Origin: Candidatus Lloydbacteria bacterium RIFCSPLOWO2_02_FULL_54_12
GTDB lineage: Bacteria; Patescibacteriota; Minisyncoccia; Phycocordibacterales; UBA6899
DNA length: 28,824 bases
Direction of reading: 5' to 3'
NCBI GenBank assembly: GCA_001819095.1
Contig: MHLS01000022.1
Span: forward strand, 1-28,824
A program made the translations under genes and the position numbers. This document shows, piece after piece, positions 1-7,180 of the stretch. The notes below the pieces were generated by a model. That model searched no databases and was not told the origin of the DNA. It saw nothing but the letters and a program-made list of their open reading frames with translations. Every line of letters starts with the position of its first letter. Position 1 is the stretch's first letter.

Positions 1-134
1 GACTGGGTGAGAGATGAATAATTGCTTGACACAACTATTATCGCTCAACAGACGGGCCATTTCTATATCTACCGGAATTTAACCGGACACGAGTGCAGTG
101 TCAGGGGAGGTAAGATCGTGCGCCGCGTTTGTCG

Positions 135-542
135 TCAGCCCTTTTTCCGCAACTGCCAGGATTTAATGGCAATGAGGAGGAGGGAGATGAGGAGAAAAAG
201 AGCGTTCATGAAGAGCGACACGCGGCCTTTGTCTATGGGAACGAGCGAGTGGCCAGTCGAGGGCGCCAGAAGGACGAGGATTATCGTGGGCGGGATCCAC
301 CACTTCGCAAACATGAGCCACGCGTTAAAAATTTCATCGCGGAGTTTGTATAGTAGAAGAGTCAAAAACAAAGAGGGGATGAAAACTTGAAAAATCTCGG
401 CGACTGAATCAAATTTTTTTGTGCATGAGAGCATCTTCTCCGCACAAAGACCCAACTCTTGAGAAAAAACGAAAAAGAAAAATAACCCTGAGCCACCTAG
501 TGCGATTAATAGCGCGCCTTTTTTTGTCAGCCAGTTTTTCAT
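135..542 (-). CDS. Small multi-pass membrane protein, paralogue 1
   Basis: Unrecognised 135-residue membrane protein with about four hydrophobic segments (near residues 9-27, 50-66, 80-96 and 107-126) and a basic C-terminal tail ending in QLRKKG. It is clearly paralogous to the protein at 1892..2290: both begin MKN..TKK, share a central K(F/L)RDE(I/V)F..W.(M/K)FAKWW block and finish with S.QLRKK. The stop is TGA. There is no Shine-Dalgarno sequence; instead a TAAAAT box at 549-554 ends six bases before the ATG, which suggests a leaderless transcript. The 40 bases from the start codon upstream match the other copy at 38 positions. Function unknown; the even hydrophobicity gives no hint of transport or catalysis. 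Confidence 0.75.
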   Translation of the reverse strand: MKNWLTKKGALLIALGGSGLFFFFVFSQELGLCAEKMLSCTKKFDSVAEIFQVFIPSLFLTLLLYKLRDEIFNAWLMFAKWWIPPTIILVLLAPSTGHSLVPIDKGRVSLFMNALFLLISLLLIAIKSWQLRKKG

Positions 543-579
543 AGTTTTATTTTAACATTTTTTTGTTGAGGTGGGCGAG
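540..579 (-). promoter_or_regulatory. Duplicated promoter segment, copy 1
   Basis: Forty bases including the start codon of the 135-542 gene are 38/40 identical to 2288-2327 in front of its paralogue. On the minus strand it has a run of A, then TAAAAT six bases before ATG. It is conserved better than the coding regions, which points to a functional promoter or a recent duplication. Confidence 0.5.
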
Positions 580-632
580 TTCGCCTCAAGGCCAGAGCGG
601 CAACCTCTTCAAGGTTCCTAATCAGGAGCATC

Positions 633-674
633 CAAGGTCTCACCTTTGCGTAAAGCCCCAAGGAGAGACCTTGG
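633..674. repeat. Degenerate palindromic repeat (copy 1)
   Basis: Arms CAAGGTCTCACCTT and AAGGAGAGACCTTG surround a short loop. The outer part (ccaaggtctc / gagaccttgg) pairs perfectly. It resembles the AAGGTC-S-GACCTT family of this window with substitutions in the core. Confidence 0.5.
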
Positions 675-736
675 GGACGGAAACAGCGCCATCTGTCGCC
701 GTGGAAGCGCAAAGTGAGCCGTTGCCCGCAGATGTG

Positions 737-765
737 AACGGCTCAAATACACCATTTGAGCCGTT
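737..765. repeat. 12-bp perfect inverted repeat
   Basis: AACGGCTCAAAT (737-748) and ATTTGAGCCGTT (754-765) form a perfect stem with a five-base loop. A third copy of GAGCCGTT lies just upstream near 717-724, allowing an alternative pairing. There is no T-run, so a canonical intrinsic terminator is unlikely. Confidence 0.55.
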
Positions 766-804
766 TGCCGAAAACAACGGGCGGGGCCGGGATGCAATTA
801 CCCC

Positions 805-882
805 AAGGACCGACCTTAAATCCAGATTCTCAAGGTCGAACCTTAGCTGCTCCCACCTTGGTCAGTCCCAAGGACCGACCTT
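805..882. repeat. Palindromic repeat cluster (copy 2)
   Basis: Three 13-base cores are present: AAGGACCGACCTT at 805-817, AAGGTCGAACCTT at 832-844 and AAGGACCGACCTT at 870-882, with a partial CACCTTGGTC between the last two. Each is a near-palindrome of the window's repeat family. The last copy contains the TAA stop (881-883) of the BRO/DinD-like gene, so the element sits exactly at that gene's 3' end. Confidence 0.65.
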
Positions 883-1711
883 ACTTTAACCTCTTTTTGC
901 TCTCGGGGTTTTTGATGAAATTTTGCTTTGTGACAACTGATCGGCCGAGGCGGGCTTCAAGCTTCTTGCGCGCGCCGCCGGCAATGTCGCCGCCGGCCTT
1001 TGCGTCGCTACGAAGTTTTGCTACACCCCTAGAATCTTCGTTGCGATGAATCTCTGTGGTGGCGCGTTCGCCGAGCATGTTGAAGATCAGTTCGAAGTCG
1101 TCCATATGATCGCGTAGGTTCTCCCGCTTCAGGCCTTTGAGTTTTTTGTATTCACCCGGCGTTACACCAAACGTTGCTTTGGAAATTTCCGCCGTGAGGA
1201 GTTCGTAGTCCTTGTTCTCCCTTGCCCCGCGCCCTTTCCACTCATCCGTGAGTTCCTCGCGAATCGCAATACCGCGCATGCGCTTCTCTATCCAGTCCGG
1301 ACTATACCCCTTGAGTTTGTAGAGCATTCGCGTCCTTTTGGTGGCCAACTCCGGGTTTTCTATCTCTTGCACTCGTTCGTAGCCGACTTTTGCCAACCAA
1401 CGTTTGAATGGCTCGGCTTTGGGGGACGGGATCGATTGAATAAGGCGAAAAACGCCTTCGGTGTCGGCGCAGTCGGTTTCGTACCTTTTGCCGTCGGATG
1501 CCTTTAATTTCAGTCCGTGACAAAATGTCACGACCTCACTTCCCTCCTCAATCAACCTCTGTTTCAGTTTTCTCCAATACGCGCCGGCGTCAACGCTCTC
1601 CGCAAGCGCTTCGCACACGTCCACAACCGAAAACCACCACTCGCCATTGTGTAGCGTTTTGCGAATTTCTTTTCCCTTGAACAGCGCGATTTTTGTAATT
1701 TCCGGCTCCAT
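881..1711 (-). CDS. BRO-N / DinD-like protein
   Basis: A 276-residue protein. Residues about 1-110 match a BRO family N-terminal domain (IALFKGKEIR..., then GEWWFSVVDVCEAL), a DNA-binding domain of phage antirepressors and baculovirus BRO proteins. The C-terminal part (FKRWLAKVGYERVQEIENPE, then TKRTRMLYKLKGYS..WIEKRMRGIAIREELTDEWK and LTAEISKATFG) matches DinD-type DNA-damage-inducible proteins from memory of that family, including the late GGDIAGGARKKLE stretch. The role is probably regulation in stress or mobile-element biology; the target is unknown. The gene is bracketed by palindromic repeats (805-882 and 1804-1845) and sits between two paralogous membrane-protein genes, so it may be an insertion. 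Its upstream region has operator-like repeats. The stop TAA lies within a repeat. Confidence 0.8.
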   Translation of the reverse strand: MEPEITKIALFKGKEIRKTLHNGEWWFSVVDVCEALAESVDAGAYWRKLKQRLIEEGSEVVTFCHGLKLKASDGKRYETDCADTEGVFRLIQSIPSPKAEPFKRWLAKVGYERVQEIENPELATKRTRMLYKLKGYSPDWIEKRMRGIAIREELTDEWKGRGARENKDYELLTAEISKATFGVTPGEYKKLKGLKRENLRDHMDDFELIFNMLGERATTEIHRNEDSRGVAKLRSDAKAGGDIAGGARKKLEARLGRSVVTKQNFIKNPESKKRLK

Positions 1712-1720
1712 GGCGTATAT

Positions 1721-1767
1721 TCTATTTATGTTCTATCTAATCTATTTATTATAGAAAATGGATAGAA
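1721..1767 (-). promoter_or_regulatory. Operator-like repeats upstream of the BRO/DinD gene
   Basis: Direct repeats TCTATTTAT occur at 1721-1729 and 1741-1749. An inverted pair TTCTATC (1731-1737) and GATAGAA (1761-1767) brackets a shorter TCTAT/ATAGA pair (1741-1755). All lie within 60 bases upstream of the start at 1711 in AT-rich DNA, as expected for a promoter controlled by a dimeric regulator, possibly the BRO protein itself (inference). Confidence 0.4.
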
Positions 1768-1803
1768 TTAACTCAATACCACTTATCCCCAGCGGGTTTC
1801 TCC

Positions 1804-1845
1804 AAGGTCGGACCTTCAGAAACCACCGTCCCAAGGACCGACCTT
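1804..1845. repeat. Palindromic repeat (copy 3)
   Basis: Cores AAGGTCGGACCTT (1804-1816) and AAGGACCGACCTT (1833-1845) are separated by 16 bases. It lies between the BRO/DinD-like gene and the 3' end of the second small membrane-protein gene. Confidence 0.7.
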
Positions 1846-1891
1846 AGTACGCCAGACAATCTCAAAATTTAAAAAGGAAAAGCGCGATGCT

Positions 1892-2290
1892 TTAGGGCTT
1901 TTTCCGCAACTGCAAGGATTTGACGCCGATGAGGAGGAGGGAGATGGCGACGAAGAGGCCGCCCATCCACATCGAGGTGAGTTCTTTCGAAAAGAGCGCG
2001 GGGAAAAATGCGCTACTACCGTCCGTTGGTGAAAGGATGATAAGTACAAGCGAAAGTGGGAGCCACCACTTGGCAAATTTGAGCCACGTGGAAAACACTT
2101 CGTCGCGTACAAGGAGGAGTGGGCCGACGGTAATGAGTAGAGCACCAGAAATAAAAAAAAGTGGTTCAACAAAGGTTTTGTAGGTGGAATAAGAAACTCC
2201 GAAATCGCGTAAATAATCAAGTGCGAACGAGAATACAAGCCCAATCACTGCAACAATAAAAACGTTCTTTTTTGTCACCAAATTTTTCAT
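1892..2290 (-). CDS. Small multi-pass membrane protein, paralogue 2
   Basis: A 132-residue paralogue of the protein at 135..542, with about four hydrophobic segments. They share the N-terminal MKN..TKK, the central RDEVFSTWLKFAKWW block and the C-terminal LLLIGVKSLQLRKK. The middle loops differ strongly, so the duplication is not recent at protein level, although the 40 bases containing the start codon and promoter are nearly identical. No catalytic motif is visible and the function is unknown. No Shine-Dalgarno sequence; TAAAAT lies a few bases before ATG. Confidence 0.75.
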   Translation of the reverse strand: MKNLVTKKNVFIVAVIGLVFSFALDYLRDFGVSYSTYKTFVEPLFFISGALLITVGPLLLVRDEVFSTWLKFAKWWLPLSLVLIILSPTDGSSAFFPALFSKELTSMWMGGLFVAISLLLIGVKSLQLRKKP

Positions 2291-2327
2291 AGTTTTATTT
2301 TAGCATTTTTTTGTTGGGGTGGGCGAG
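2288..2327 (-). promoter_or_regulatory. Duplicated promoter segment, copy 2
   Basis: Matches 540-579 at 38 of 40 bases, including the ATG, the TAAAAT box and an upstream A-rich tract. The homology ends abruptly at 2327/579. Confidence 0.5.
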
Positions 2328-2339
2328 GGTCATCTCACA

Positions 2340-2399
2340 GACGAAGTACGAGGTCCGACCTTAAGAATCAATCCCCAAGGTCGGACCTCGTACTTCGTC
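2340..2399. repeat. Palindromic repeat (copy 4), 23-bp perfect arms
   Basis: Left arm 2340-2362 and right arm 2377-2399 are perfect reverse complements of 23 bases around a 14-base loop. Each arm contains the GAGGTCSGACC(T/C)T core. The TAG stop of the large lipase ORF begins at 2402 and ends at 2400, immediately beside the right arm, so the element sits directly at the 3' end of the gene and could act as a transcription terminator or mRNA-stabilising hairpin. Confidence 0.85.
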
Positions 2400-4787
2400 C
2401 TATCGCAGGCCGACGGTTACCGAGTAGGTTTTGCCGTCATCGAGTTTGGCGAAGACGCGGTACCAATACCCCGCGGTGACTCCTTTGGTACTCCAGTGGT
2501 AAATGTATTGCTCATTCGTTGCGTCCCACCGAAACGTGTTCCCGTTCGTACTTCCAAGCGAGTATGTTGATTCTCCAATGGCGGCACTCATTGGAAAATC
2601 TCGCTCGGGCGTGAGCCACAAGGGGGTTGTGGTCGCCTGTATCGGAGTGCCAGCGCCGTCTTTGATTTGAAACTTGACGGGAATGGTGCTTCCGCCCTTA
2701 AAGACACTCGGTGCTTGCTCCGGATGATAGGTCGTGTCGTTGACTGGCTGGAGGAAGCCATTGAAATTGTAGGTCGGTGAGGGCGGCGGGAGTGTGACGA
2801 CTTCGCCCTCCTTTGGCGCAAGCGAAAAGTCGGTGGTGCCATTTCCGTCTTCGTCAACAGCAAGCGCGCCGGCGCCGGCAATAGTCCCGTCGGTGAACTC
2901 CATGGTGACGAGGGTGCTCGTGGAAGTGGGAACATCGACAAAGGTCGTGGTGGCAACCACCGTGTCGCCCTCCACCTCTTCGATCTTCAAATCGAAAAAT
3001 CCTGACGCTTCTCCGTCAAGCACAAGGCGAAGCGTGGTGGACGCCAAGGAAGTAGAGACGGTGATGTACTTCACCTCACCGAACTCGCGGTAGTACGCAC
3101 CCGATATGCCATGCTCAATCGTTCCTGTCGTTGTGGAAATACCGGTATGATTCCCCTCCCCGTCATAGAGGTGAAGCGAGAGCGGGGAGTGGAGGAAAAA
3201 ACGCAGTTTCTTTTCCTCGTCGTTTTGCGGCGGAGTTGTGAGGGAAATATAGCTTGGCAATCCGGCACCTGTATTCGTCAGTGTGTTTCTTATAATGCTG
3301 CGCACACCTTCCACCTCCAGAATGTCGGGATGGCTTCTTCCTGTGCGCGTTAGACTGTCATAGTCCTGGAGGTTCACCCACCAATTGGTGATATTCTCTG
3401 GTGCGGAATCCATCGCGAGTGCGCTCGGCACAACAACAGTACCGTCACCGTCTTCGACCAACATCGGCTCAAACTGCCATGAGTAAGTGTCGCCTCTTTT
3501 CTTCTGCGAATACGAAAGTCCGGCGAGCGTGTCGATGCCCCATCCGGCGATCTGGAGCACCTCGATACCTGCAGGCGGCGTCCACGCGTCGAGCGTAGCG
3601 TGCGTAGCTCCTGCGTCGGCGAGCATCATGGCGTTAAGGACATTCGGCGTCAGTGTGTCTTCTTCTGCCGGCTCGATCCTTCCTTCGACACCCAGCAAAA
3701 AGTCGCGCATCTCGGTGACACTGTTCAAGAATCCGCCGTACCAATCGTATGCGTGGGTAAGTACCGGTGAAGCGTTCGCAAACGTCGCGAGCGGAGTACC
3801 AACATCAGCAAAGTAGCGCGCAGTGGGGAGAAGATAGTACGCGCTCGGCATATTCTCTCCCAATTCGCGAGCGGTCGATTCGTGAAGTAAGAGCGGCGCC
3901 CCTGCAGGGATTCCCTGATCGAAGCCGTGGAGGAGACCGCCCATCGCTTGCGGAGTGCCCGTCTGTGGCGATGCGACAAGGATGAGACGGTCGACGAACC
4001 GCGCGGCTTCTTCGTCGCCTAATTCTCGGAGCAATTCCTTGGCAATGATGCCGCCGTAGGAGTGCGCAACGATGGTCACACGCCCCGTGCGCGAACTCGC
4101 GGCAAGACGCTTCAATTGTCCCAAGATATACGGTGACTCCGTCGGGGTGAGGTACGAAATGCCGTTCGGAAGAGGAATGCCGCGACGAAGTATCTCTTGT
4201 GGCGAGAATCGCCAGTCATAGGGAGTGGCCGCCCAGTCTTCAATAGTTCCTTCGGAGCGTAACTCATTCATTGAATCGATGAACGTCTCGTAGATGTTCG
4301 GACCAAAGCCGAACGCTTCATCCACGACGTCGCTCGTGTGTACACCCTCGTTGGTGCTCGTGCCGTCCTCGGTAAGAAACAACTCCCGCACTAAAACATC
4401 GCCCGCGGGCTCCCACAAGCGCCACGTACACCCATACTCGTCGCATGGGGTGGGTTCGTACAACCGCGATGCTTGAAGACCCGGCAAAAAGAGGACATTG
4501 GAGTTGCAATTCTCCGTGCAGGCGGGAGGGGTTGTGGCGATCGGCGCCCGCAGGGTGGTGGTCGCGGGTTGGACAAAGACCGGCGCTTCGAGGTCGGGTG
4601 CTTCACTCAACCATGGGGTGTATGACGCGTCGCCGTCGATCACCGCACCATCGCCACCGATGTTCCCCGGATGCGTCGGACCATTCGCACTCCCCCACCA
4701 GTTGCCGACGACGGTGGCAGAGGCTCCGCTTCGGACATTGAGACCCGTCGAGCCGAGGAGTATGTCGTCTATGCTACTTCCCTCCAT
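2400..4787 (-). CDS. LCAT-like secreted lipase/acyltransferase with C-terminal PxKF domain
   Basis: A 795-residue ORF that is probably the C-terminal two thirds of a longer secreted protein (see 4774..6120). Residues about 1-65 continue a beta-helix (GNWWGSANGPTHPG). Residues about 95-510 resemble the lecithin:cholesterol acyltransferase family: NVLFLPGL near the start, a nucleophile elbow AHSYGG (Ser243), an acid in DGDGT (Asp448) and a His in GRSHP (His486), in the order expected for an alpha/beta hydrolase. Residues about 520-670 form a Thr-rich, beta-rich spacer with a DEDGNGTTD calcium-type loop. Residues about 675-795 match the PxKF domain (GGSTIPVKFQIKD). Substrate unknown; hydrolysis or transfer of lipid acyl chains at the cell surface is inference. 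No stop lies between 4787 and 4865 in this frame, so the ATG at 4787 is probably not the original start. Confidence 0.8.
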   Translation of the reverse strand: MEGSSIDDILLGSTGLNVRSGASATVVGNWWGSANGPTHPGNIGGDGAVIDGDASYTPWLSEAPDLEAPVFVQPATTTLRAPIATTPPACTENCNSNVLFLPGLQASRLYEPTPCDEYGCTWRLWEPAGDVLVRELFLTEDGTSTNEGVHTSDVVDEAFGFGPNIYETFIDSMNELRSEGTIEDWAATPYDWRFSPQEILRRGIPLPNGISYLTPTESPYILGQLKRLAASSRTGRVTIVAHSYGGIIAKELLRELGDEEAARFVDRLILVASPQTGTPQAMGGLLHGFDQGIPAGAPLLLHESTARELGENMPSAYYLLPTARYFADVGTPLATFANASPVLTHAYDWYGGFLNSVTEMRDFLLGVEGRIEPAEEDTLTPNVLNAMMLADAGATHATLDAWTPPAGIEVLQIAGWGIDTLAGLSYSQKKRGDTYSWQFEPMLVEDGDGTVVVPSALAMDSAPENITNWWVNLQDYDSLTRTGRSHPDILEVEGVRSIIRNTLTNTGAGLPSYISLTTPPQNDEEKKLRFFLHSPLSLHLYDGEGNHTGISTTTGTIEHGISGAYYREFGEVKYITVSTSLASTTLRLVLDGEASGFFDLKIEEVEGDTVVATTTFVDVPTSTSTLVTMEFTDGTIAGAGALAVDEDGNGTTDFSLAPKEGEVVTLPPPSPTYNFNGFLQPVNDTTYHPEQAPSVFKGGSTIPVKFQIKDGAGTPIQATTTPLWLTPERDFPMSAAIGESTYSLGSTNGNTFRWDATNEQYIYHWSTKGVTAGYWYRVFAKLDDGKTYSVTVGLR

Positions 4788-6120
4788 GTCGAGACTCCCT
4801 GCGATGACATTCTGTACGCCGTCGGTCGTCCCCGTGAAGTCGGTGTCTACGAGTGTGGTCGTCGACCATGAGTGTTCCGCCGAAATTGAGGAGCTGGCTT
4901 TGTGTCACAGCAAAGTATCCGCAGAGTCCGAAATCGCAACGGTAGGCATAGTTGGTTCTTGCGCCGCCGTAGCGAAACGCAGTGTGGTGGAAAGCGGCAA
5001 CGCCACCGGTCGCTACGGTAATGTTCCCCCAATCGCCGACGGCAGGCGAGGTGGCCGCGTCGTCTGCGTTCGTATCACCTCCCACGGTGTCGTCATTGAA
5101 CGAAGTGATGAGCGTCCAGAGCGGCGATGCGCTGTCGCCCGCGGTGAGTGAGCCGAGGACTAAAAGCTGTCCGCCGGGGTGCATTTTCATGACCGCACCG
5201 GGGGCTATGGTGAGGGAGCCGCCCGAGGCGATCGTTCCTCCCAACACATACACGAAGCCCTCGCGGGGAAGCGTGCGCGCGACATCGGCGGCGATCCCGC
5301 CCATGCGCAGTATGGCGCTTTCGCCCTCCGCGACCGTGTTTCTCCCGTCGGAGACATACGTCGAATACGGGTCGACTTCGTTCTCCGGAGTGCCGGCAAA
5401 GGCGTTGCCTGCCAAGTAAAGTGCAGTACGCACGACATTGAATCCCGCAGTGTTCGAAGAGAAATAGTTTCGAGAGAGCGTGAGCGAGCCCCCTTTGCCT
5501 CGTACCGCAAGCGCGGCACCGATGAGGTCGGAGTCGGCAATGTGCGTAAGGCCGGCGGTTTGTTCGACATGCGTGTGCGCACTTTCTGTGAATGTCGTCG
5601 TCCCCACGTTCAACTCACCGCCGTGATTGAAAAGCTGGCTGTCGGAAAAGTAGGTGAAACCGCAATAGGCAAAGCAGACGAAATCGTAGCCGGCCGCCGC
5701 GCCGCCGTAGCGGATTGCCGCGTTTTCGATGGTGACGGATCCGCCGAGTTCAACGGTGATGTTTCTCCAGTCGCCCGCGCTTGGAGTTGTTGCGGCACCG
5801 TCCTCGTTCGTGTCGCCGCCGGCGGTGTCGTCCCTAAGCGAGGTGAAGATAACTTGTTCGACGGCGTCGGGCGCTCCGGCGTGGAGCGAGCCGCTCACGG
5901 AAAATATCGCTCCTGGGTAGATCTTCACGACCGTACCGGGGAGAACGGTGAGCGAGGAGCCCATCGGCACAGTGGCATAATAGACGACATACGGGCTTCC
6001 CTCTTTCGTCCAGACCGCATCACCCGTGACCGGGTCGGCAACAATGGTCGCGGCGAGAGCGGCGATCGGAAATGTGCACAATAACCACAGAGCGAGGAGG
6101 AGTTTGAATGCGCGTCGCAT
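4774..6120 (-). CDS. Secreted beta-helix protein, N-terminal part of a frameshifted lipase
   Basis: A 448-residue ORF with an N-terminal signal peptide (MRRAFKLLLALWLLC..., cleavage likely near ALAA) followed by two tandem beta-helix modules. Each module has the order SSLTVLPG/GSLTIAPG, then DDT.GGDTN.D.AAT.P..GDW, then NITV...GG and a RYGGA turn with a Cys pair. The loop rich in Asp and Asn suggests calcium binding. After codon 418 the translation becomes basic and unlike the module (RRHRLHG...), while the other frame continues the expected pattern (STTLVDTDFTG) into the 2400..4787 ORF. This is what a one-base deletion near 4866 would give. Conceptual full length is about 1240 residues. Confidence 0.75.
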   Translation of the reverse strand: MRRAFKLLLALWLLCTFPIAALAATIVADPVTGDAVWTKEGSPYVVYYATVPMGSSLTVLPGTVVKIYPGAIFSVSGSLHAGAPDAVEQVIFTSLRDDTAGGDTNEDGAATTPSAGDWRNITVELGGSVTIENAAIRYGGAAAGYDFVCFAYCGFTYFSDSQLFNHGGELNVGTTTFTESAHTHVEQTAGLTHIADSDLIGAALAVRGKGGSLTLSRNYFSSNTAGFNVVRTALYLAGNAFAGTPENEVDPYSTYVSDGRNTVAEGESAILRMGGIAADVARTLPREGFVYVLGGTIASGGSLTIAPGAVMKMHPGGQLLVLGSLTAGDSASPLWTLITSFNDDTVGGDTNADDAATSPAVGDWGNITVATGGVAAFHHTAFRYGGARTNYAYRCDFGLCGYFAVTQSQLLNFGGTLMVDDHTRRHRLHGDDRRRTECHRRESRHGGK

Positions 6121-6207
6121 TGGCCCCTATCCTAGGCGGGAATATCAGAGCGTCAAGAGCCCCCGGAATCTCTCTCGGAAAATCAAAAATTCCCGACGGC
6201 CCCCGGA

Positions 6208-6271
6208 GTACGAGGTCCGACCTTGTACTGTCAGCAGAGCCGTTTTTTCTGTACAAGGTCGGACCTCGTAC
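6208..6271. repeat. Palindromic repeat (copy 5), 21-bp perfect arms
   Basis: Arms 6208-6228 and 6251-6271 are exact reverse complements of 21 bases, each carrying AGGTCSGACCT within GTAC-flanked ends. The 22-base loop is not shared with copies 4 and 7. It lies 16 bases past the 3' end of the SGNH hydrolase gene and about 90 bases before the beta-helix gene start. Confidence 0.85.
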
Positions 6272-6286
6272 CACGAGATGGTATTT

Positions 6287-6901
6287 TTATTTGAGCAGAA
6301 GTTCGAGGACGGGGGCGATGCGCTCGGCGATCTTGGCATAGCCGGCATCATTGGGGTGGATGGGGTCGGACATATATTCCGCACGCCCGAAAAGACCCGA
6401 GAGCACATCCGACACGTAGGCGGTTTGGTACTCCTCATGCAGACGCTCGAATTCCTCTTCGAACTTGTCGCCCAAAAGACTTCCGCGAATACCAAGGAGG
6501 AGTACAACGGCGCCGCGCGCTTGTATGTTCTCAATAAGCGCGGCGAGATTGGCAAACGTCTCCGTCTCGGGCACCTTGCGCAGATGGTCGTTCCCGCCGA
6601 GAAGAAGGATGACGATCTTGGGACGGTAACGGTCGAGTTCGCCGATGCGGGCAAGGCCGTCTGCCGTCGTGTTGCCGGAAACTCCAAAATTCACGATGGG
6701 CTGACCGACCTCCCGTGAAAGCAGTGAGACAAAGTCGTTCCCCGCCGTCGCGCCGACGCCTTGCACTAAAGAGTCTCCGAACGCAATGATATCGGTTCCC
6801 GCCGAAGGGTAATTACGCACGATGTCTTCTGTTGAGAAAAATCGGAAAGACAAGACCACAATCAGTGCAGCCGCGCCAAGAATAAAGCCGTACTTTTTCA
6901 C
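6287..6901 (-). CDS. SGNH/GDSL-family hydrolase, membrane-anchored
   Basis: A 204-residue protein with an N-terminal hydrophobic segment (residues about 4-20) that is either a signal anchor or signal peptide. It then shows all SGNH blocks: GDS with nucleophile Ser44, SGN (Asn77) in block II, GGND (Asn104) in block III and DPIHP with Asp179 and His182 in block V. The length is typical of the TesA-like arylesterase/lysophospholipase branch. It likely hydrolyses ester bonds of lipids or acylated cell-wall sugars outside the membrane; the substrate cannot be told. It is transcribed in the same direction as the beta-helix/lipase gene downstream but is separated from it by a palindromic repeat. Confidence 0.85.
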   Translation of the reverse strand: MKKYGFILGAAALIVVLSFRFFSTEDIVRNYPSAGTDIIAFGDSLVQGVGATAGNDFVSLLSREVGQPIVNFGVSGNTTADGLARIGELDRYRPKIVILLLGGNDHLRKVPETETFANLAALIENIQARGAVVLLLGIRGSLLGDKFEEEFERLHEEYQTAYVSDVLSGLFGRAEYMSDPIHPNDAGYAKIAERIAPVLELLLK

Positions 6902-6921
6902 CTCTTCAGTATAACCCGACG

Positions 6922-7056
6922 TCAGGCTTCAATGCCGTTAAAGAGATACGCCCCCAACGCGATCACCGTCACTCCGACCAAGGCAAGCACGACAAGGTCG
7001 ACGGCGACAAAATCGTCGAATTTTTTGGTCAAATTTTTCACTTCGATGATGGGCAT
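6922..7056 (-). CDS. 44-residue ORF: ABC-ATPase-like start joined to a membrane helix
   Basis: The first 20 residues (IIEVKNLTKKFDDFVAVD) look like the first strand and A-loop of an ABC transporter ATPase. Instead of continuing to the Walker A motif, the ORF runs into a hydrophobic segment (LVVLALVGVTVIALGAYLF) and stops with TGA. It has no Shine-Dalgarno sequence. It may be a remnant of a deletion that fused an ABC gene start to another membrane gene, or a genuine micro-membrane protein. Expression is unproven. Confidence 0.4.
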   Translation of the reverse strand: MPIIEVKNLTKKFDDFVAVDLVVLALVGVTVIALGAYLFNGIEA

Positions 7057-7180
7057 GGAGGGATTATTACGTTAACGAACCATAAGGGCTAACTGTTTGC
7101 GTGAACACGTAACACAAACGAGGTGGTAATCAGTACTGTTCCACTTTACTTTCATGTGTTTCTAAAATATACTTACCAAC

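Larger units (their letters stand above)
543..880. other. Gene-free, repeat-rich stretch
   Basis: No convincing gene is visible; the ORFs here are low-complexity readings of repeats. It holds a degenerate palindromic repeat (633-674), a 12-base-pair perfect hairpin (737-765) and a cluster of three palindrome arms (805-882). Several short words (gagccgtt, aaggtc) recur in both orientations, so the region appears to be built by repeated insertion and decay of palindromic elements. Confidence 0.6.

Noticed and set aside
22..390. Plus-strand ORF at the window start
   Set aside because: It overlaps the minus-strand membrane protein, which has a paralogue in the same window; no protein features are seen.
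5179..6084. 301-codon plus-strand ORF opposite the beta-helix gene
   Set aside because: The minus strand has a signal peptide and repeated modules; the plus-strand reading is Arg/Gly-rich without structure.
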